Of a stretch of 62,218 bases of DNA, positions 59,860 through 62,218 are shown in pieces. The notes below the pieces were generated by a model, which worked only from the letters and a program-made list of their open reading frames with translations, made no database searches and was not told the DNA's origin. The stretch's first letter is position 1. Each line of letters begins with the position of its first letter. The position numbers and the translations under genes were made by a program. This DNA is from Labilithrix sp. (GTDB lineage Bacteria > Myxococcota > Polyangia > Polyangiales > Polyangiaceae): NCBI GenBank assembly GCA_028287035.1, contig JAQBQL010000032.1, positions 1-62,218 of the forward strand, in the 5' to 3' direction.

Positions 59860-60828
59860 CTAGTTGCTCGTCAGGGTGCCGGACGTCGCGCTCCACGCCG
59901 GGTCACCCTCGAGGACCCAGTCGAGCGACGCGCGGAGCTGGTCCTTCACCTGGTGCTGGTAGTCGTGACCCTCGCCCTCGCCGTACACGACCTTCGTGTC
60001 CACCTCGCTCCGCGCGAGGAGCGCAGCGGCGTCCTTCGACTCGTCCACGCACGAGGGACGACCGCACGCGAACAGCACGCGCTTGCCGCCGTTCGCCGCG
60101 AAGGAGCGCGCCGTCTCGTTCGTCCACGCCGACTGCCCGCCTTCGATGAGCACGGCGCGCTCGTACACGTGCGGAGCCTTGCCGACCAGCGAGGCGCCCA
60201 GGAACGCGCCGCGCGAGAAGCCGACGTAGAGCACCGGGCCGGCCGCGACGTAGGGACCGTGCTGCGCGCGGAGGGCGGCGAGGCCGGCGTCGATCTCGCG
60301 CTCGAGCGACGGCACGTCGGCCACGTAGTAGCCCACCTGCGTGAGCTTGCCTGTGTGCCCGGAGCTCTCGGTGGGCTCGCGGCTCGGCGCCGACGGGTCG
60401 GGGACGGCGCCGCCGCTGATGAGCCCTTCGTCCTTCACGTAGTGGGGAAGACCGCGCGGGCAGAGGACGAAGGCGCGCGCTCCGACGAGCTCCCGCCACG
60501 TCGCGCACTGGCTCTCCGGGGTGTCGCCGATGCCGAGCACGGCCACGACCACCGGCACGGGCTTCGTGATCCCGGCAGGCGCCGCGAGCACCGCGTCGGC
60601 ATGGCCAGGTACGGAGAGGGCGTCGGTCGCGGCGGCCGCGAGCGGCGCGAGGCCTGGCGGAGCCGGAGGCGGCTCGGGCGGTGCGGGCTCCGCGGGCGCG
60701 GCGGGCGTTGCGGGCTCCGGGGGCTCGGTGGTCGTCGCGGCGGAGGCCTTCGTGGTCTCGCGGCGACACCCGGAGGCGAGGCCCATCACGAGGCCGGCCG
60801 CGACGATCGAGAGAACGATGCGCTTCAC
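59860..60828 (-). CDS. Alpha/beta-hydrolase-fold lipoprotein
   Basis: Lipoprotein of 322 residues from GTG 60828; GGAGG lies in the end of the upstream gene. Lipobox LASGC (Cys ~21), a Pro/Ala/Glu linker to ~55, then an alpha/beta hydrolase domain. The nucleophile elbow is LYVGFSRGAFLG (GxSxG), and the candidate His is in GEGEGHDYQHQV. The acid residue is not certain. The fold is like the dienelactone hydrolase/esterase group; the substrate is unknown. It belongs to the coupled BON-to-TerC operon. Confidence 0.82.
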   Translation of the reverse strand: MKRIVLSIVAAGLVMGLASGCRRETTKASAATTTEPPEPATPAAPAEPAPPEPPPAPPGLAPLAAAATDALSVPGHADAVLAAPAGITKPVPVVVAVLGIGDTPESQCATWRELVGARAFVLCPRGLPHYVKDEGLISGGAVPDPSAPSREPTESSGHTGKLTQVGYYVADVPSLEREIDAGLAALRAQHGPYVAAGPVLYVGFSRGAFLGASLVGKAPHVYERAVLIEGGQSAWTNETARSFAANGGKRVLFACGRPSCVDESKDAAALLARSEVDTKVVYGEGEGHDYQHQVKDQLRASLDWVLEGDPAWSATSGTLTSN

Positions 60829-60829
60829 G

Positions 60830-61018
60830 TCATCCTCCGTCGGTGACACTCGGCGTCGACGGCGACGCCGGGCTGCCTGCGGGATCGTGGGTGCCGTCGA
60901 TCTTCGGAATCGGAGAGTTGGCGGGGGTTCGCGGCTCGCTCGGATCGGGACCGCACGCCTGGAGGGTGGCGAGGATCAGGGTCATCACGGACCCGCCGCG
61001 AACGAGCCGGCGCTTCAC
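60830..61018 (-). CDS. Tiny lipoprotein
   Basis: A 62-residue lipoprotein from GTG 61018, which overlaps the BON gene stop as GTGA. Short signal with a LQAC lipobox (LILATLQACGPDPSEP), then a Pro/Ser/Asp-rich flexible tail. Its stop is one base before the GTG of the hydrolase gene, so all three are translationally coupled. No known family; a tether or sensor for the neighbouring envelope proteins is possible. Confidence 0.6.
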   Translation of the reverse strand: MKRRLVRGGSVMTLILATLQACGPDPSEPRTPANSPIPKIDGTHDPAGSPASPSTPSVTDGG

Positions 61019-61767
61019 GGCCGCTCGCTCTTCACGGATTCGTCGGGGATGCGCTCGTCCGAGAGCTCGCGGTTCTCCATCGAATGCGACGCCCCGGCGC
61101 CCTGCGCCTCCTGCGGCTCCGGGCGCTTGCGATCGGGGCGCGGAATGCGGATCTGGTTGTGGACCTCCTCGATCCCGCGGACGTGCTCGACGAGCGCCTC
61201 GAGCACCTTCTTGTCGTAGCGGTGCTGGACGGTGCCGGTGAGCGTCGCGACGCCGTCCTTCACCTTCACCTCCACGTCGCTCGCGTCCACGTACCCGTGC
61301 TGCGCGATGGCCTCGCACGCGTCCTCCAGCATGCGCGCGTCCGAGCGGCGGTAGCCCTTCGGTCCCTTGCCGTAGTGCGGGCCGCGGTCCTGCTCGGGCG
61401 CGCCCATGCCCATGTCGCTGCCGTGCAGGGAGGCGCCGCGACCGGCGCTCGGCGGTCCGCTGCGCTCGACGTTGGCGTTGCTCGCGGAGAGCCCGCTGCC
61501 CCAGCGCTGCCCCGGCACGTGGCCGAAGCCGCGCTCGCGCGTGAAGGCGCCGCCGTCACGCTCGAAGCCGCCCGTGTTCTCGGCGCCTTCGCGCGGCAAA
61601 GGCGGGAGGTACTCGGGCTGGCGACGCGTCTCGACGTAGCCGCTGTCCCGCTCGCGGTAGCTCGACGGACCGAGGGCGTCACGTCCGCCGAGGTCGCGGA
61701 GCTCACGGGGATCCCGGGGATCGTACGGCGCGCCCTGCGTGGTCCGGTGTCGGTCGTCTCGAGTCAT
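61015..61767 (-). CDS. BON-domain protein
   Basis: Protein of 250 residues from ATG 61767, with GGAGG seven bases upstream. Residues 1-130 are Gly/Arg/Asp-rich and disordered, with RGPHYGKGPKGYRRSDAR leading into a BON domain (~140-215; DVEVKVKDGVATLTGTVQHR). The BON domain binds phospholipid or envelope components and occurs in OsmY-type stress proteins. No signal peptide is visible, so it may be cytoplasmic or exported another way. An alternative in-frame GTG at 61791 has its own copy of the same Shine-Dalgarno sequence. Confidence 0.85.
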   Translation of the reverse strand: MTRDDRHRTTQGAPYDPRDPRELRDLGGRDALGPSSYRERDSGYVETRRQPEYLPPLPREGAENTGGFERDGGAFTRERGFGHVPGQRWGSGLSASNANVERSGPPSAGRGASLHGSDMGMGAPEQDRGPHYGKGPKGYRRSDARMLEDACEAIAQHGYVDASDVEVKVKDGVATLTGTVQHRYDKKVLEALVEHVRGIEEVHNQIRIPRPDRKRPEPQEAQGAGASHSMENRELSDERIPDESVKSERP

Positions 61768-61810
61768 GCCTGTACCTCCGTGCGTCAGCACTGCAACGCC
61801 TGTACCTCCG
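61768..61810 (-). repeat. Duplicated Shine-Dalgarno segment before the BON gene
   Basis: On the minus strand CGGAGGTACAGGC occurs twice, 30 bp apart (complement of 61768-61780 and 61798-61810). The nearer copy is the ribosome binding site of ATG 61767; the farther could serve GTG 61791. Confidence 0.6.
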
Positions 61811-61960
61811 CGGCGGCGAGCACGGGCGCGACGGAGGGACCGATCGGCGACCGGGCCCCCGGCATTCCTGCCCCGGGCGTCGCCTTTCGCGCCGCCGAGG
61901 CCAGCCTCTCCGATGCGCCGACGTGCCACTGTGACCGCCCAGGTGAGCTAGGCTGGACGC

Positions 61961-62218
61961 ATGCGGAAGCCCTCGCTCGGCGTGGAGACGTTCATGGCTG
62001 CCCTCGCCGTCCTCGGAGCGACCACCGCCGGTTGCAGCCGGTCCGATCGGGCGACCGCCTCGCCCGAGCCCGCCGCCGCGGCCCCGACTGCCGCCGCCTC
62101 CGATCCCGCGCCGCCCGCGCAGGCGCCTGCCGCGGAGGCTCCGGCCGCTCCTGCGGAGGCTCCCGCCGGGAGGGCAGCGCCGGTCGACGACAAACGCGCC
62201 ACCGAGGGCGCCGCCCGG
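61961..62218 (+). CDS. Lipoprotein, 3' end beyond the window
   Basis: Starts at ATG 61961 and stays open to the window edge (86 codons). Signal peptide ETFMAALAVLGATTAGC gives lipobox TAGC (Cys ~25); the mature start is an Ala/Pro/Glu/Ser linker, like many myxobacterial lipoproteins. The folded domain is off the window, so the function cannot be judged. An antisense open frame over the same DNA is Ala/Gly-rich without other support. Confidence 0.6.
   Translation, partial: MRKPSLGVETFMAALAVLGATTAGCSRSDRATASPEPAAAAPTAAASDPAPPAQAPAAEAPAAPAEAPAGRAAPVDDKRATEGAAR

Noticed and set aside
61948..62202. Antisense 84-codon open frame at the window end
   Set aside because: Ala/Gly-rich and without a ribosome site; the plus strand has a proper lipoprotein signal peptide.

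Overview
The window is a chromosomal stretch from a very GC-rich, gene-dense bacterium, most likely a myxobacterium (Myxococcota, Polyangia-like). This is inferred from several things: codon third positions that are almost always G or C; many lipoproteins with Ser/Gly or Asp/Ala linkers after the lipobox; Ser/Thr protein kinases; stand-alone response regulators; J-domain proteins with a DUF4388-like N-terminus; and several sigma-54-like promoters. I see no phage, insertion sequence, integrase, CRISPR array or rRNA. Long open frames antisense to real genes are an effect of the GC bias and were left out.

Layout. 1-5.4 kb: end of a membrane glycosyltransferase, then two tandem DUF4388-like/J-domain/TPR paralogues. 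5.4-12.7 kb: a large DUF3160-like lipoprotein, an acyl-CoA dehydrogenase with a FadR-like operator, a membrane histidine kinase and a lipoprotein. 12.8-13.4 kb: tRNA-Asn followed by three small damaged-looking genes. 13.4-17.3 kb: a TetR regulator with a nested palindromic operator facing an SDR gene, a two-orientation array of ~56-bp repeats, a thioredoxin-reductase-like flavoprotein and a DUF72 protein. 17.5-20.2 kb: a coupled three-gene cell-envelope stress operon (DUF1469 and DUF3618 types). 20.2-25.5 kb: lipoprotein, divergent alkylation-repair genes (Ogt and an Ada-AlkA fusion), AhpC peroxiredoxin, FolB and carbonic anhydrase. 25.6-30.2 kb: lipoprotein, a DUF2156 acyltransferase-like protein with C-terminal membrane segments, an NmrA-type protein and a nitrilase. 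30.3-35.4 kb: trehalose synthesis from glucan (treZ and treY, divergent).

35.4-39.3 kb: small hypotheticals, a response regulator and a Ser/Thr kinase with a repeat-rich C-terminus. 39.5-45.5 kb: a probable metal-handling region made of two DUF4331-type secreted proteins, a TPR lipoprotein, a HupE/UreJ-type permease with an EF-hand, a bufferin-like Cys-rich lipoprotein with its own ECF-type promoter, and a ferritin-like protein translationally coupled to an MntP-type manganese exporter. This is my main candidate for an undescribed system. 45.5-50.2 kb: FHA protein, a KGG stress protein with a strong sigma-54 site, a hybrid histidine kinase, a receiver protein and a YdeI-like protein. 50.4-54 kb: two lipoproteins and a kinase whose HRD motif reads HLD. 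54.2-59.1 kb: paired M16 proteins (active and inactive subunit), a receiver protein and a haem/copper monooxygenase-like lipoprotein. 59.1-61.8 kb: a minus-strand operon of BON protein, tiny lipoprotein, alpha/beta-hydrolase lipoprotein and TerC. The window ends inside another lipoprotein gene.

Overall the region is rich in stress and envelope functions (trehalose, peroxide, alkylation, metals, KGG, DUF3618, BON). Several of these genes have plausible alternative-sigma promoters (sigma-54 or ECF), which suggests stress- or development-linked control.
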